In this document: positions 1 through 6,157 of the stretch, in pieces
Position numbering within the stretch: position 1 is the first letter of the stretch
Layout of the letters: each line of letters begins with the position of its first letter
Made by a program: the position numbers and the translations under genes
Notes under the pieces: generated by a model
The model's database searches: none
What the model was told of the DNA's origin: nothing
What the model saw: only the letters and a program-made list of their open reading frames with translations
Source: Bacteroidota bacterium
GTDB taxonomy: Bacteria; Bacteroidota; Bacteroidia; Bacteroidales; UBA1556
Direction: 5' to 3'
DNA: 13,230 nucleotides
NCBI GenBank assembly: GCA_003648395.1
Contig: QMPB01000066.1
Location: 1-13,230, forward strand

Positions 1-329
1 ACCATAAATGCTGGAAACACATCATTTTCTAATACTTTTTTGCTAATAGGAAATTCACCTTTCATAAGTGGATTCCACTGTTCTAAACCATCAACACTCT
101 TTACAAATGTTTTGATATCCATTTTACCATCGCGAAGTTTGGTATTATTAATATCGTTAGTACGCGAAACAATATATATTTCATCACTCTCACGTTGCCA
201 TACTTTTTCTGGTACTGGAACTGATTTTCTTGACATAATATATGCTGCATCATCAAAATCTTGTCCAAAAGTTCTGAACTCAAAACGTGGTTTTGAGATT
301 TCTCCAATTTTTAATTCTTCTTTAGCCAT
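1..329 (-). CDS. CYTH-like hypothetical protein, paralog of the adjacent upstream gene (partial, C-terminus beyond left edge)
   Basis: The reading frame opens with ATG at 329-327 (MAKEELKIGEISKPRFEFRT...) and stays open to base 1, so 109 codons of the N-terminal part are visible. It is clearly homologous to the gene just upstream (339-956): both share PR[FY]EFRxFGxD near the N-terminus, then EIY, a basic [TI]K[LI]R motif, DIK, LEQWxP, a GxFP motif and a ND[VI]FP motif in the same order and spacing. An early ExR, a KxR around residue 65 and a following DIK resemble the strand pattern of the CYTH/triphosphate-tunnel fold, whose members bind triphosphates with a metal ion; this assignment is inferred from motif layout only. 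The start lies 9 nt after the upstream stop, so the two are almost certainly cotranscribed with the lipoprotein gene at 960-1748. There is no signal peptide, so the protein should be cytoplasmic. An A-rich stretch rather than a Shine-Dalgarno precedes the ATG. Confident as a gene; function uncertain. Confidence 0.75.
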   Translation of the reverse strand, partial: MAKEELKIGEISKPRFEFRTFGQDFDDAAYIMSRKSVPVPEKVWQRESDEIYIVSRTNDINNTKLRDGKMDIKTFVKSVDGLEQWNPLMKGEFPISKKVLENDVFPAFM

Positions 330-338
330 TTTCTTTTT

Positions 339-956
339 TTATAAGTATTTGTTTATTCTATTATCTATTTCAAGCCCTAAAACTCTTTTTATTTGTTTAG
401 GATAATTTATATTATCCAAATTTGTCATTCCAAGTTTTCCTACACTATCTTCAACATCTTTATAATTTTCAGATTCTACTGATAATGAATAAATTAAAGC
501 TCCATTGATCTTTACTTTAGCATATTCGCAAATACAATTATTGAAACTATATCCAAATCTTTCTTTTTCAGTTAAAGCAACAATAATGTCTGGATCATCA
601 ATAATTAGTTCTTTCATAAATTGCTCAAGAGTATACATAGCTTTATCAAAAGCTGGAGCTTCTACACCAAGTGATGGAAAAATGTCATTTTTAATAATCT
701 CTGTTTTTAATGGAAACTTACCAATATTAAAAGGTTTCCATTGCTCTAAGTTTTCACTGTTTTCAACTAATCTCTTAATATCAATGTTCTTATTCCTAAT
801 TTTGATATTATTATCAGTATTACCTGCAGTCATTAGATAAATTTCAGATATTTTACGTTCTTTCTGAAACTTACCAACTCTCTTAAGGTTCTCAATAATA
901 TATTGAATATCAGTTCCAAAAATTCTAAACTCGTATCTTGGTATTATTAATGTCAT
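339..956 (-). CDS. CYTH-like hypothetical protein (full-length member of a tandem paralog pair)
   Basis: This 205-residue protein has no signal peptide or membrane segment. Seen directly: an N-terminal ExR (E9, R11), EIY at 38-40, KIR at 52-54, DIK at 59-61, LEQW at 70-73, KERFGY at 131-136, CEYAKV around 143-148, SVES at 159-162 and a C-terminal DNINYPKQIKRVLG segment (181-194). Alternating acidic and basic residues on predicted beta strands, ending in a hydrophobic-E-x-E strand and a short 'NxxY..IKRxLG' helix, are what one expects of CYTH proteins (class IV adenylate cyclase, thiamine triphosphatase, inorganic triphosphatase), which bind triphosphates inside a beta tunnel. The match is remote and I infer it only from motif layout. 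The gene begins 3 nt after the stop of the SdiA-regulated-like lipoprotein gene and ends 9 nt before its paralog, so the three form one transcription unit. A diverged duplicate side by side suggests two substrates or a heterodimer. An uncharacterised family with another fold remains possible. Confidence 0.8.
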   Translation of the reverse strand: MTLIIPRYEFRIFGTDIQYIIENLKRVGKFQKERKISEIYLMTAGNTDNNIKIRNKNIDIKRLVENSENLEQWKPFNIGKFPLKTEIIKNDIFPSLGVEAPAFDKAMYTLEQFMKELIIDDPDIIVALTEKERFGYSFNNCICEYAKVKINGALIYSLSVESENYKDVEDSVGKLGMTNLDNINYPKQIKRVLGLEIDNRINKYL

Positions 957-959
957 TTC

Positions 960-1748
960 CTATTTTTTTTGTGATAATTTGTATACAAATAGTTTTATAT
1001 TGCTATCAAAATCTCTTGCAATATATATGTAATTATTATCTGAATCAACAATTATTCCTTCCGCTTTATCATAGTCCAAATCAAAATCTTCTTTTAATTC
1101 ACCTTTTAAATTAGTATGAAATATCTTTTGGGATTTATCACTAACTATCCATAAGCTTTGATCTTTTTTGTCATAAAAAATTCCTGAATAATCAGTTGCA
1201 AAATGCAATTCTATTTCTTCTAATACTTTATTGGTTTTATAATCCCAACTAATAAGTAGGCCAGGAGAGGCCTCATTAAGAATATAGAATATCTCATTTT
1301 CTATATCTAAAGTAAGACCTTCAAAACCGTTCTTCTTAACTCCGTCATTTACAGTAAAACTCCACTCATTGAGTATGTTATCTAATGTATCAAGCTCAAT
1401 AAGTTTGCGTTTAGCTTCGAGTACAACATAAGTTGTTTTGGTTTTACTATTATATGTTACTCCTTCTAAGTCATCACCTACATAATTCCTTGTAGATATA
1501 AGTTGGCCTTGAGGAGATATTACAAATATCTTATTAGTATTATCGTCTACAGTCATAAAGTTGCCGTCTTCATAAAAACTTAATCCTGAGGGCTCATCTA
1601 CTTGTAAATCATAACTATTCTCTAAAGTAATAATACGTTCAGTTACCGGATTATTATTATCATCATCACTAATATCAACATCTTTATTACAAGAGTTAAG
1701 GGTGAGAATAACTATTATTACTAGTATGTAATTTAATTTAAGATACAT
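960..1748 (-). CDS. SdiA-regulated-domain (YjiK-like) beta-propeller lipoprotein
   Basis: This 262-residue protein starts with a lipoprotein signal peptide: hydrophobic residues 7-17, lipobox LNSC with the modified cysteine at C20. An acidic stretch follows (NKDVDISDDDNNN), like the lipoprotein export signal of Bacteroidota, so surface exposure is plausible. Residues about 40-260 show repeated blade-like units: DEPSGLSF near 51-58, then VDDNTNKIFVIS, GDDLEGVTY, EGLTL, and AEGIIVDSDNNYIYIARD near the C-terminus. PSGL, DxEG and repeated acidic turns before beta strands are the hallmark of the SdiA-regulated family, which is related in fold to beta-propeller phytases and other six-bladed propellers; the biochemical role of the family is unknown to me. 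It is the first gene of a tight unit with the two CYTH-like genes (3-nt gap to the next) and is separated from the lamin-tail gene by a terminator. Family assignment is good; a phosphoester-binding role is only a guess. Confidence 0.85.
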   Translation of the reverse strand: MYLKLNYILVIIVILTLNSCNKDVDISDDDNNNPVTERIITLENSYDLQVDEPSGLSFYEDGNFMTVDDNTNKIFVISPQGQLISTRNYVGDDLEGVTYNSKTKTTYVVLEAKRKLIELDTLDNILNEWSFTVNDGVKKNGFEGLTLDIENEIFYILNEASPGLLISWDYKTNKVLEEIELHFATDYSGIFYDKKDQSLWIVSDKSQKIFHTNLKGELKEDFDLDYDKAEGIIVDSDNNYIYIARDFDSNIKLFVYKLSQKK

Positions 1749-1770
1749 GTATTATTGATTATTAATCTAT

Positions 1771-1787
1771 TAGAGAATATTTCTCTA
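1771..1787. repeat. 17-bp inverted repeat in the leader of the SdiA-regulated-like gene
   Basis: Perfect 7-bp arms (TAGAGAA and TTCTCTA) flank a 3-bp spacer. It lies 23-39 bp upstream of the lipoprotein ATG at 1748, between the terminator at 1821-1854 and the gene. It could be an operator for a dimeric regulator or a small hairpin in the leader RNA. Nothing in the sequence decides between these, and AT-rich chance symmetry is possible. Confidence 0.35.
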
Positions 1788-1820
1788 TTTTTATAATTCC
1801 AACAGAAATTGATTAAATAA

Positions 1821-1854
1821 TAGAATAAGCCTACATTAAAGGAGGCTTATTCTA
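1821..1854 (-). terminator. Hairpin terminator after the lamin-tail lipoprotein gene
   Basis: A perfect 12-bp stem (1821-1832 pairs with 1843-1854) encloses a 10-nt loop. On the minus strand it starts 27 nt after the stop codon at 1881 and is followed by the T-rich tail TTATTTAAT. The stem contains the GGC/GCC core that is rare in this AT-rich region. This is the clearest intrinsic terminator in the window and marks the end of the porin/lamin-tail unit, so the genes at 1748 and below probably have their own promoter. Confidence 0.75.
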
Positions 1855-1880
1855 ACTTAATAGATCATTCTAAAATGATA

Positions 1881-2516
1881 TTATTTATTCTCAGCATTAG
1901 GAGTTGAAACATCCCATACTTGCCAAGTGTCATCACCATCAGCAACACGGCCTAAAGATTTGTCATCTTCTAATATACCAAACTCTCCAGTTTCAGAAAA
2001 ATCAGCAGACTCAGTTACAAATGTTTGGTCAGTATCAAAGATTGCAACGGCTTTATCTTTCTTAGCACTAAGGCTCATTGGGATAAAAAGAGTGTCATTA
2101 ACAAAACCTTCCATATCTATAGTTCCTGCAGCATCAGCAGAAGCACCAAATACTAACATCATACGACCTTTAGCAGGAATAGTAGTTAAAGCATCATGTC
2201 CTGTAGGAATTTCATAATAGTCAGCAACATCACTTTCTTCACCATCATCAGCAACAAAATAACCTGCAATGTTAATTTCTTCATCACCATTATTGTATAA
2301 TTCAGCCCAATCAGAGTATTTCCCTTCTGCATCAGTATAAAAAATACCTTGAGTCTCTACTTTAGACATTAATTCATTTACTAATAAATCAGATGTTTTT
2401 GCTGGAGGATTATCATCACCATTATCACCATCATTATCTTCATCTTTATTACAAGATACTGTTGCAAGCATTGCTATTACAGCTAAGCTACCTAGAAAAA
2501 ATTTAATTCTTTTCAT
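1881..2516 (-). CDS. Lamin-tail-domain (LTD) lipoprotein
   Basis: This 211-residue protein begins with a basic n-region (MKRIK), a hydrophobic core and TVSC with the lipidated cysteine at C22. An Asp/Asn-rich linker (residues 23-36) follows, as in many surface lipoproteins of Bacteroidota. The rest matches the lamin tail domain, an immunoglobulin-like beta sandwich found in bacterial surface and secreted proteins: LVNELM at 45-50, DWAELYNNGDEEINIAGYF at 69-87, a central strand pair around MMLVFGAS (119-126), and the closing SLGRxxDGxDTW (187-198) and STPNAEN (204-210). LTDs are thought to mediate binding or anchoring; no catalytic residues are seen. The gene follows the porin gene with a 66-nt gap that holds no obvious TAnnTTTG box, so cotranscription with the porin is likely, and it ends at a strong hairpin. 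A partner or accessory role for the porin is inferred from context only. Confidence 0.85.
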   Translation of the reverse strand: MKRIKFFLGSLAVIAMLATVSCNKDEDNDGDNGDDNPPAKTSDLLVNELMSKVETQGIFYTDAEGKYSDWAELYNNGDEEINIAGYFVADDGEESDVADYYEIPTGHDALTTIPAKGRMMLVFGASADAAGTIDMEGFVNDTLFIPMSLSAKKDKAVAIFDTDQTFVTESADFSETGEFGILEDDKSLGRVADGDDTWQVWDVSTPNAENK

Positions 2517-2582
2517 TTGTTTGATTTTAAATTGTTATTAATAATTATTATTGTTTGTTAAAATATTATTTATGTTAATAGT

Positions 2583-3992
2583 CTAGAAATCTACTTCTAG
2601 TCTTAATGCTACAAATCCAAATTTTTCACCTGGTGCTCCTTCAGAGGTATCAATTTTTGACCAATCTTTTGTTAAGTTACCATTTGAATCATAACCTGTA
2701 TATAATTTTCCTTTTCCATTTGCATATCTATCATGATCAAGCAAAGAATAGTTTAACATGATTTTTACATTTGAATTTACATAATAGTTTGTACCAATAG
2801 TAAAACCATTTGCACCACCACCATATACTTTTGCATCAAAATCATTTAAACTTATATAATCGTATCTAACGGCAAGTTCAATATCTCCCCATGTTTGTCC
2901 TCTACTAATTTGTGTAAATTCTGCTTCAGCTGTATTATATCTATAATGACCACCAAAGATTAACCAAGCTGCCTGAATATAAGCTCCATCAAAATTTGCA
3001 GCATTCTGTCCACTTTTATTTAAAGAAGTTCCACTAACTCTCTGCATCATATATTCACTTTGAAACATAAAGTTTTTATAAGCACCAGCTAGTTCGAAAC
3101 CGATAAGTCTTAAGCTCTCAACATTACTAATGTCGTCAGTATCTAAATATTTCTTCCTGTTAATACTGGTCAATGAACGAGTAGAGTATCTGTAACCATC
3201 GCTAATTTCCCAGCTTGTTTTTGGTGTACGGTACGAAGCAGCAACTCCAATGTGTAATACTGAATTATCATTAATAATTGGATAACCTACTAATCTACCA
3301 GTTACACTGTACCCTTCATCCATTCCTCTCTTCTTATTGTTATCCTTAGACCAAGCTGTGACTTCAGAATCTCCAACATCATTAAATGACACTCCAGCTC
3401 CTAAAAAGAACCGGTTGCTATTCATTTGTGTTTGTAATCCTAATGTACGACCTGGTACAAATGTTTTTGTTAAAGAACGTTCAATAAATGTAAGGTATCT
3501 TGATGTTGTAGTATATTCCATAGAAAATGTTTCTTTGAAATTACCAGCTTTAATTTTCACATTCTTTAAGAAACCATCTTTATTTAAAGAAAAGTTATAA
3601 CCAATAATCATATCTTTCATCTCCACTTCAGAACCAGCAAAATCTAAATCAATCTCACCGTACCAATTATTGTGAAGAGTTGCTTTTACAGCAAAACGAG
3701 CTCTTCTCACGGTCAAACCATTTCCTATTGCATTATATGTATTATTATCGAAGAAGTAAGCTCCATCAATATATACACGGTTATCTAACCAAAGACGATA
3801 GGTTTTATCCTTACTGCGAAAAGATATTATTCCATTCCAAGATTCGGGCTCTAGTGGTTGCAAATCAACAAGCAATCCATATTGGTTTCTAAAAAACTGA
3901 TGTGCTGTACTATCCGCTTCTTGAGCGCTAACAATTTTTGTGCTTAATATTATTGATAAAATAATTGCACTAATGAGTAGTATTTTATTCAT
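2583..3992 (-). CDS. OprP/OprO-type porin (phosphate-selective porin family)
   Basis: This 469-residue outer-membrane beta-barrel protein has a signal peptide (hydrophobic residues 4-20, cleavage expected after VSA at 21-23) and a terminal phenylalanine (RLEVDF) typical of proteins inserted by the BAM machinery. The N-terminal third shows the family landmarks: RLWLDNRVYIDGAYFF (66-80), RRARF (96-100), WYGEIDLDFAG (110-120), IKAGNFKETFSME (147-159) and an ER...FVPGRTLG stretch (171-185). The length fits the OprP/OprO family. Characterised members in Pseudomonas take up phosphate or polyphosphate, but Bacteroidota homologs are numerous and their substrates are mostly unproven, so selectivity should not be assumed. 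The gene heads the unit with the lamin-tail lipoprotein and has a TAnnTTTG box plus a 16-bp palindrome upstream. The neighbouring LuxR-type gene is an obvious candidate regulator, by position only. Confidence 0.9.
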   Translation of the reverse strand: MNKILLISAIILSIILSTKIVSAQEADSTAHQFFRNQYGLLVDLQPLEPESWNGIISFRSKDKTYRLWLDNRVYIDGAYFFDNNTYNAIGNGLTVRRARFAVKATLHNNWYGEIDLDFAGSEVEMKDMIIGYNFSLNKDGFLKNVKIKAGNFKETFSMEYTTTSRYLTFIERSLTKTFVPGRTLGLQTQMNSNRFFLGAGVSFNDVGDSEVTAWSKDNNKKRGMDEGYSVTGRLVGYPIINDNSVLHIGVAASYRTPKTSWEISDGYRYSTRSLTSINRKKYLDTDDISNVESLRLIGFELAGAYKNFMFQSEYMMQRVSGTSLNKSGQNAANFDGAYIQAAWLIFGGHYRYNTAEAEFTQISRGQTWGDIELAVRYDYISLNDFDAKVYGGGANGFTIGTNYYVNSNVKIMLNYSLLDHDRYANGKGKLYTGYDSNGNLTKDWSKIDTSEGAPGEKFGFVALRLEVDF

Positions 3993-4036
3993 TGTATTAT
4001 AAGTAAGTTAAATAGTTACGATAAATTTTACAAATG

Positions 4037-4071
4037 CAAATATATATACAAAGGTATTCTTTGTCTAAAAA
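4037..4071 (-). promoter_or_regulatory. Putative promoter of the porin/LTD unit
   Basis: On the minus strand TATATTTG (4044-4037) matches the Bacteroidota -7 consensus TAnnTTTG. A weak TTTTTAG (4071-4065) stands 20 nt upstream as the -33 region. It lies 45 nt or more before the porin ATG, leaving a leader of about 40 nt. The upstream element is poor, so the box rests mainly on the -7 match. Confidence 0.5.
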
Positions 4072-4084
4072 TATAGCTATATTT
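4069..4084. promoter_or_regulatory. 16-bp perfect palindrome upstream of the porin promoter
   Basis: AAATATAGCTATATTT is an uninterrupted palindrome centred between 4076 and 4077, overlapping the putative -33 region. A dimeric regulator binding here would block or recruit RNA polymerase, so this is a candidate operator. The composition is AT-rich, which raises the chance of a random palindrome. Fifteen bases of this segment and its flank (4066-4080) recur at 11073-11087 in front of the NuoE-like gene. Confidence 0.35.
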
Positions 4085-4156
4085 AACCTCTACAATGTAT
4101 ATTTGGGGGTACTACATAACTGCTACACTGAACGTATAGTTGTGGTTATTACTATA

Positions 4157-4735
4157 TTATATTGACTTAATAAATAAGGATAATGATTCACTTTTTGGAA
4201 TTTGAATCTTTTTTCGTAGTCTATATCTATTCATTTCAACACTTTTTTCTGAAATATTAAGTATATTCGCTATCTCTTTTGATGATAAATCGAGCCTTAT
4301 TAATGTACAAAGTCGTTGTTCGTTATTTGTAAGATTTGGATATTTAGTATTTAGTTTACTGTAAAAGTATTGATTAGATTTTTCAATAAAAATTTTAAAA
4401 GTGTCTCTATCTTTGTCTAACTGTAAAGTTTCAAATAATAGATAATCCAACTCTGTTAGTTCAGTTAAACAATTCTGAAAGTCTTTTTGTGAACTAAATT
4501 TAGTGATTTTCCTACGGATTTTTTCTAGCATCTTATTTTTTTGAATAATATTCAATGCCATATTTACTGTTTGATTATCCAAATCCAATGAATCTATCTC
4601 ATTTCTAAGCTGTATTATTCGCGCTTCCTTCTGTCTTATTATTTTGCTATTAGTTGCTATTTGCCTTTTCATAAATAATATCCAGATAGATACTATTAGA
4701 AGTATAAATAATAATATATATGTATAATAGGGCAT
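4157..4735 (-). CDS. Membrane-anchored LuxR-type (GerE HTH) transcriptional regulator
   Basis: This 192-residue protein has one N-terminal membrane helix (about residues 4-22), a basic/coiled-coil stretch (23-55), a helical linker and a C-terminal LuxR-family helix-turn-helix: LTNNEQRLCTLIRLDLSSKEIA at 135-156 continues into the recognition region (ISEKSVEMNRYRLRKKI). In Bacteroidota this C-terminal type usually ends long sensors that carry TPR repeats or a propeller before the membrane helix. Here that sensor part is absent and a stop codon directly precedes the ATG in frame, so the protein is a minimal TM-coiled-coil-HTH form, either a naturally short regulator or a fixed truncation. It is encoded just upstream of and co-directional with the porin gene, 164 nt away, making it a candidate local regulator. 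How a membrane-tethered HTH would reach DNA (direct contact or proteolytic release) cannot be told from the sequence. Confidence 0.8.
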   Translation of the reverse strand: MPYYTYILLFILLIVSIWILFMKRQIATNSKIIRQKEARIIQLRNEIDSLDLDNQTVNMALNIIQKNKMLEKIRRKITKFSSQKDFQNCLTELTELDYLLFETLQLDKDRDTFKIFIEKSNQYFYSKLNTKYPNLTNNEQRLCTLIRLDLSSKEIANILNISEKSVEMNRYRLRKKIQIPKSESLSLFIKSI

Positions 4736-4794
4736 TTAGTTAAATAATTTATTATTATAATTTTAAGACTAATAATTATTACTTCGAATGTTGA

Positions 4795-5148
4795 TTATAA
4801 GGCTCCACCAATAGCATAATTCCATACATCAAACTCAAAAAGATCTTTCCTTTCTTGCCATTTATCAAATTCTTCCTTCTGTATTTCTACAATACGTTCT
4901 TTACTAACAAACTCGCTATTATATTCTTTTATTCTTGTATTATATGGCACAAATGTTATTAAAAATAATTTGAAATTATCTCTAAGTATTTCTTCTGCAA
5001 TTATTTCAACTACATCTTTGTTTGTATTTCTATTTTTCAACTCAATACTTACAACATCAATACAATCTTTAGTATAATCATCTTTATTTTCAATAATACT
5101 AACCAATTCTTGTAATTTTGCTTTGTTATATCGTTCTTCTAAAGTCAT
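4795..5148 (-). CDS. Small hypothetical protein
   Basis: Starting at ATG 5148 this gives 117 residues. I do not recognise a named family. The first 40 residues (MTLEERYNKAKLQELVSIIE..., then YT.D.I.VVSIELKNRN) look like a short helical motif, with a helix, a Y-containing turn and EL..RN, that I associate with N-termini of various small Bacteroidota proteins of unknown role. The rest contains a hydrophobic strand-like segment (LFLITFVPYN) and an acidic/basic helix, ending in YAIGGAL. There is no signal peptide. An eight-codon longer version with a TTG start at 5172 is possible but unlikely, because that TTG forms the last three bases of a TATTTTTG -7 box. The gene is 59 nt upstream of the LuxR-type regulator in the same direction and may be cotranscribed with it. 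Confidence 0.6.
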   Translation of the reverse strand: MTLEERYNKAKLQELVSIIENKDDYTKDCIDVVSIELKNRNTNKDVVEIIAEEILRDNFKLFLITFVPYNTRIKEYNSEFVSKERIVEIQKEEFDKWQERKDLFEFDVWNYAIGGAL

Positions 5149-5169
5149 AGTATTAAAATTTGATGATAG

Positions 5170-5177
5170 CAAAAATA
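5170..5177 (-). promoter_or_regulatory. Putative -7 box for the small hypothetical gene
   Basis: TATTTTTG on the minus strand fits TAnnTTTG and lies 21 nt before the ATG at 5148. No convincing -33 element is seen. Its position argues that translation starts at 5148, not at the TTG inside the box. Confidence 0.4.
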
Positions 5178-5255
5178 CATTAAAACCTTTTATGTATTAG
5201 AGATAATTTACTTTGTATTATTTACTTTTACTATAATTCTAATCCAATTAATAAT

Positions 5256-5263
5256 TATATTTG
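5256..5263 (+). promoter_or_regulatory. Putative -7 box for the DUF4293 gene
   Basis: TATATTTG is a full match to the TAnnTTTG consensus, 32 nt before the ATG at 5296. The -33 region is AT-rich and not recognisable. The box sits in the 147-nt divergent region between two genes read outwards, which fits a promoter. Confidence 0.45.
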
Positions 5264-5295
5264 CCACTTCTTATAAATAACAGAAAACCATAGTT

Positions 5296-5766
5296 ATGAT
5301 ACAAAGAGTGCAATCAATCTACTTAGCATTAGTTTTTATACTAATCGCAATAATGTCATTTTTACCAGTTGTTGTATTCCATATTGGTGATGTTGTGTTT
5401 TATATGAATATATTTCGATTTGAAGGTGTTGATTCTCTTAGTTTAGTTAGTGAATTGCCAAAAATATGGATTTTGCCTATTTTAGCTTCTATTTTAGCAA
5501 TACTATCAATAGCAAGTATTTTTAGGTATAATAATCGTAAACAACAACTTGCTATTAATATGATAGCATTGCTATTTAATTTTGCTTTATTGGCAGGCAT
5601 TTTTCTGTTCTCGGATATGGTTTCTAAGCTTGAAACTGTTGCTACTACACCAACTTATGATGTAGCTGCCTTTTTTCCAATTGTTACTGTTTTATTACTA
5701 ATACTTGCAAATAGGAATATTCGTAAGGATCAAAAACTTATTCGTGATTCGGAACGATTAAGATAG
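5296..5766 (+). CDS. DUF4293 family integral membrane protein
   Basis: This 156-residue protein has four predicted membrane helices (about residues 8-27, 57-76, 85-105 and 124-139). It starts with MIQRVQSIYLAL and ends with ANRNIRKDQKLIRDSERLR (residues 138-156). These two ends are the diagnostic features of DUF4293, a small family nearly confined to Bacteroidota whose function is unknown. The length is normal for the family. The charged tail after the last helix should face the cytoplasm. The gene stands alone: its neighbour diverges on the left, and a 383-nt gap separates it from the signalling operon on the right. No functional link to the neighbours is visible. Family assignment is strong and useful mainly as a taxonomic marker. 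Confidence 0.92.
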   Translation: MIQRVQSIYLALVFILIAIMSFLPVVVFHIGDVVFYMNIFRFEGVDSLSLVSELPKIWILPILASILAILSIASIFRYNNRKQQLAINMIALLFNFALLAGIFLFSDMVSKLETVATTPTYDVAAFFPIVTVLLLILANRNIRKDQKLIRDSERLR

Positions 5767-6149
5767 AATAGTTAATATTATAGAAGTAACTTTCTCTTAA
5801 TTTACTAGAATAGGTATATTATTCTGAAGCTATATTAAAATATAATAAGTCAGTAAAGCATTGTTATACAGTAATATTAATAATAGTAGCTCATTTATTA
5901 TTCTAGATATTTAAGTTTTTTAATTCTTAAAAAATAACATTTTATTCAAAACAATTATTAATAATGTATATTAGAATATTTTGGTTAAATAGTGTCAATA
6001 GTTAGAATTAAATCCCTACTTTTGCTAGGCACTAAAATTAGCTTTGGTATTTTGTACTTAAGTTATCTATTTTTTTTTAAAAAACTAACTATAATGTGTT
6101 TCTATTTATTGTTAGTGAAAGAAACTTTTTATGAATTTATATTTTTTCA
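5767..6149 (+). other. 383-nt intergenic region before the signalling operon
   Basis: I find no coding sequence here. It is very AT-rich. A weak 6-bp stem (AGAATA 5807-5812 with TATTCT 5820-5825) lies soon after the DUF4293 stop and could aid termination, but it has no T-tract. A -7-like box lies at 6017-6024 and a tiny ORF at 6131-6157. The length and the long leader leave room for control of the downstream operon. Confidence 0.5.
6017..6024 (+). promoter_or_regulatory. Putative -7 box of the signalling operon
   Basis: TACTTTTG fits the TAnnTTTG consensus and is preceded by CCC in an otherwise AT-only stretch. It would leave a leader of about 120 nt before the kinase ATG at 6150. There is no clear -33 TTTG at the usual distance. 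A one-base-short relative, TATTTTG, lies at 6048-6054. Confidence 0.4.
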
Positions 6150-6157
6150 ATGAATAG
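6131..6157 (+). other. Possible short upstream ORF overlapping the kinase start
   Basis: ATG at 6131 opens an eight-codon frame (MNLYFFNE) that stops with TAG at 6155-6157, just past the kinase ATG at 6150. Such an overlap could couple initiation of the kinase to termination of the small ORF. It may equally be chance in AT-rich DNA. The kinase frame itself has a TGA stop at 6132-6134, which fixes its start at 6150. Confidence 0.2.

Noticed and set aside
40..405. 121-codon open frame on the plus strand, and a 68-codon minus frame at 101-307
   Set aside because: Both overlap, in other frames, the paralogous CYTH-like gene that is supported by similarity to its neighbour at 339-956.
2405..2450. 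Repetitive-looking tract of ATC/ACC triplets
   Set aside because: It only encodes the Asp/Asn-rich linker after the lipobox of the LTD lipoprotein; low-complexity coding sequence, not a repeat element.
4115..4145. Stem CTATAC/GTGTAG after the LuxR-type gene on the minus strand
   Set aside because: Six pairs including a wobble, with no downstream T-run, and it lies close to the porin promoter; not a convincing terminator.
5149..5172. Eight-codon N-terminal extension of the small hypothetical gene from a TTG start
   Set aside because: The TTG is the last part of a TATTTTTG -7 box, and the extension adds no conserved residues; ATG at 5148 is preferred.
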